Below are positions 62,045 to 64,000 of a stretch of DNA of 64,000 bases, piece after piece. The stretch is from Omphiscola glabra (taxonomy: Eukaryota; Mollusca; Gastropoda; Lymnaeidae): assembly GCA_964017045.1 (NCBI GenBank), contig OZ024807.1, forward strand, positions 22,114,553 through 22,178,552. Reading direction: 5' to 3'. The translations under genes and the position numbers were made by a program. The notes under the pieces are model-generated. The model saw nothing but the letters and a program-made list of their open reading frames with translations. It had not been told where the DNA came from and searched no databases. Each line of letters starts with the position of its first letter. The first letter of the stretch is position 1.

Positions 62045-62883
62045 TGGCAACACTTTATCTTGTTTCAACTTTTCATTTACACTTATCAGCACTGAAGAAA
62101 GTATGTAGTATTGTACACATTTTGGATATAATTAGTTTGGTTGATATTTCTAATATCATAAAATTAGTGTTATTTAAATAGGATTCATGATTATGGATTT
62201 TTGTTTATAGTAAATATACCAATGAGTGGAAATTAAACTTGGTGCTATCCTGAGATCAGAACGGGATTGCAATTGAGTGAGCAGGAAATGTGTTACTAAG
62301 GGGGACAACATAAATGGCCGGTGTTAAGTTTCTGCTTGAAACTAAAGCCCTCTATACTGTTACATTTTTGCCTATTTGCAGCACTATTTAGATATGTATA
62401 AACTTCAAAATCTTATTCAAAATCTAATATTTAAGAGCTGTCTAGCCGCTTTCAAATCGTAGTACCCAAAATTTAATAAAAGGGAATGAGTTTGTCCTCA
62501 AAACAAAATTGTATCGCACATTGGTTTTACCATATATATATATTTTTAGTATTGATTTTATGAGAAAAACACATTTTCATCCTCATTTAAACAACGCATT
62601 TATTGTTCACTTGTGTTTTTGAAAATTACCTGCTTTTTTTCCTTGGGAATCATTTGACATGTATTAAAAAAGAATATTTTAAAGATAAATATTAATACCC
62701 ACATTTTTTGTTTTATTTTTTTATTTGATTAAAGTCATGTATTCTTTCTCTTAATCTCTTAATCTAGCCATGTTCAATCATCTCTCTAGAAGAATTTGTA
62801 ATTGAGCAATAAATATTTAAAAGGAAACGTTTTTTTAAGACTAAAACATATTCTATTTTTAAATTATGTCACATCGTCTAATG

Positions 62884-63026
62884 CAGCGGTTCTCAACCAG
62901 TGGATCGAGACCCTTTCTGTGGGTAAAACGATCCTTTCAGAGGGGTCACCATTCTGTATTTAGGCGTCGCCACAATATGAGAAATTGTGTTAAGAGTCGC
63001 GGCATTAGGAAGGTTGAGAACCACTG
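62884..63026 (+). mobile_element. SPIN-like hAT miniature element, short
   Basis: Begins CAGCGGTTCTCAACCAGTGG and ends GGAAGGTTGAGAACCACTG, with GGGTCACC and GAGTCGCGGCATTAGGAAGG inside. Flanks GTCTAATG (62876-62883) and GTCTAATA (63027-63034) match at 7 of 8. At 143 bp it is the shortest copy, with an internal deletion. Confidence 0.9.
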
Positions 63027-63034
63027 GTCTAATA

Positions 63035-64000
63035 TAAATATATATATAAATGTATAATAATTCTAACGAATAGACAATCATTTACTAGCTGAGCATTAGT
63101 CATACCTGGTAAGTGAAAGCTTAATTCTGAAAAACCAAAGTGTCTTCACGTTGTCCAAATAGCTTCAAAAAATATCAAATTCAAATTATAGTTTAACTCA
63201 TAAAACTAATACTAAGAATACACTATTGTTTTAACACACTGCATCAATATAAGATTTTACAAATTGCCCACTTTCAAGTAGAAAAAAAAGAAGCTATTTA
63301 CTAAATTCATACAAACAAATTAGGCCTTCTGTTAAAAAAATATTGTTAAATGAAGAAAAAATGGCATTCAAAATAATAAAAAAAATTCGTAAACATTGTT
63401 GTATAAATTATACACCAAAATTAAACTTGTGTATTTTATCATTTTATGTTTTTTTTTAAAATTTCAATATTTTGTCAAATTGCCATATTTTTAGTTGTTG
63501 TTGTTGAAGTTACAACACATTTAAAAAAAGTATTAGTTTCATTTTAAAACATTTAATTTTAAGATGTTAAGGCTCCGTATATAGCCGTATATGTCTTCCA
63601 TTATTACTCCAGTTACACAGGGTCATATCATCTAGTAAAAGAATAAAACACTAACATTTTCAGTCGCTTCAACTCCATCGGGTTAAGTAGTATGAGTTAC
63701 TTGTTTCAGATATGTTTCTTAGGACGTGCTTATGTTAGAGACTTGCTTTATCGAGCGTTGTTGGTGCGTGGTTGTCTCAGTGGTGATTAGGTGGCTCTTA
63801 GCTCAGCTGGCCGACTTTTGGAGTGGTAGTGTTAATATGCTGTAATCTAGTGACATATTTAGTAGCTGGGATCTCAGTTGCAGGCGTTACATTATCATAT
63901 AGTTAGCCCTATAGAAGTGGAGATATGATTGTGTTAATTTATTGCGAACCGTTGTCATTTTTTATGTATTATATTTTAGTCATGTGTGAAATCGAAGAAG
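63035..64000. other. AT-rich DNA to window end, no gene seen
   Basis: No ORF or repeat of note beyond poly-A/T tracts. Confidence 0.5.

Noticed and set aside
63790..63830. TTAGCTCAGCTGGCCGAC resembling a tRNA A-box
   Set aside because: No B-box (GGTTCGAATCC type) or cloverleaf pairing could be found downstream.

Overview
This is a eukaryotic, very probably animal, genomic window: AT-rich, gene-poor, with spliced genes using GT/AG introns and a dense mix of class I and class II transposons and minisatellites. A freshwater snail or other gastropod mollusc is my best guess (inference). It rests on a molluscan-chemosensory-style GPCR fragment, on seven hAT miniature elements of the SPIN type (a family reported from pond snail among other hosts), and on a cluster of secreted low-complexity proteins. 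There is one 200-base assembly gap (61845-62044).

Layout. 1-2690 is a 24-bp minisatellite with higher-order structure. 2.8-3.1 kb holds a GPCR-like relic. 5.2-14.9 kb is repeat territory: a GC-rich dispersed repeat, GA-rich and 19-bp minisatellites, hAT and piggyBac transposase relics, LINE 3' ends and three SPIN-like copies. 17.96-19.31 kb is a young processed retrocopy of DMAC2 (ATP5SL) with a poly(A) tail and perfect target-site duplications.

20.2-29.8 kb carries two minus-strand genes for probably secreted proteins. Gene E has at least seven phase-1 exons, including a 21-nt micro-exon, and a Gly-rich C-terminus. Gene D has a signal-peptide exon followed by one Gly/Asp/Arg/Trp-rich exon. 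Gene D's intron hosts a SPIN-like element and a Penelope-like GIY-YIG relic.

30-36 kb holds a second GC-rich repeat, two solo LTRs (one inserted inside a LINE tail) and a 21-bp minisatellite. 36.4-59.6 kb holds a minus-strand family of three secreted Asp/Gly/Tyr- and Thr/Ser-rich proteins (A, B, C). All share one architecture: signal-peptide exon, 31-nt basic exon, one long repetitive exon. A and B lie in two copies of an 8-9 kb tandem segmental duplication. B is intact; A has a nonsense codon at the end of exon 1; C has an early stop and two frame breaks. A SPIN-like copy and a Helitron lie between the A and B blocks.

The best candidate for an undescribed system is the A/B/C family together with D and E: clustered, same-strand, secreted repetitive proteins of the kind used in extracellular matrix, shell, mucus or egg-mass material. 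That use is inference; no sequence here proves it.
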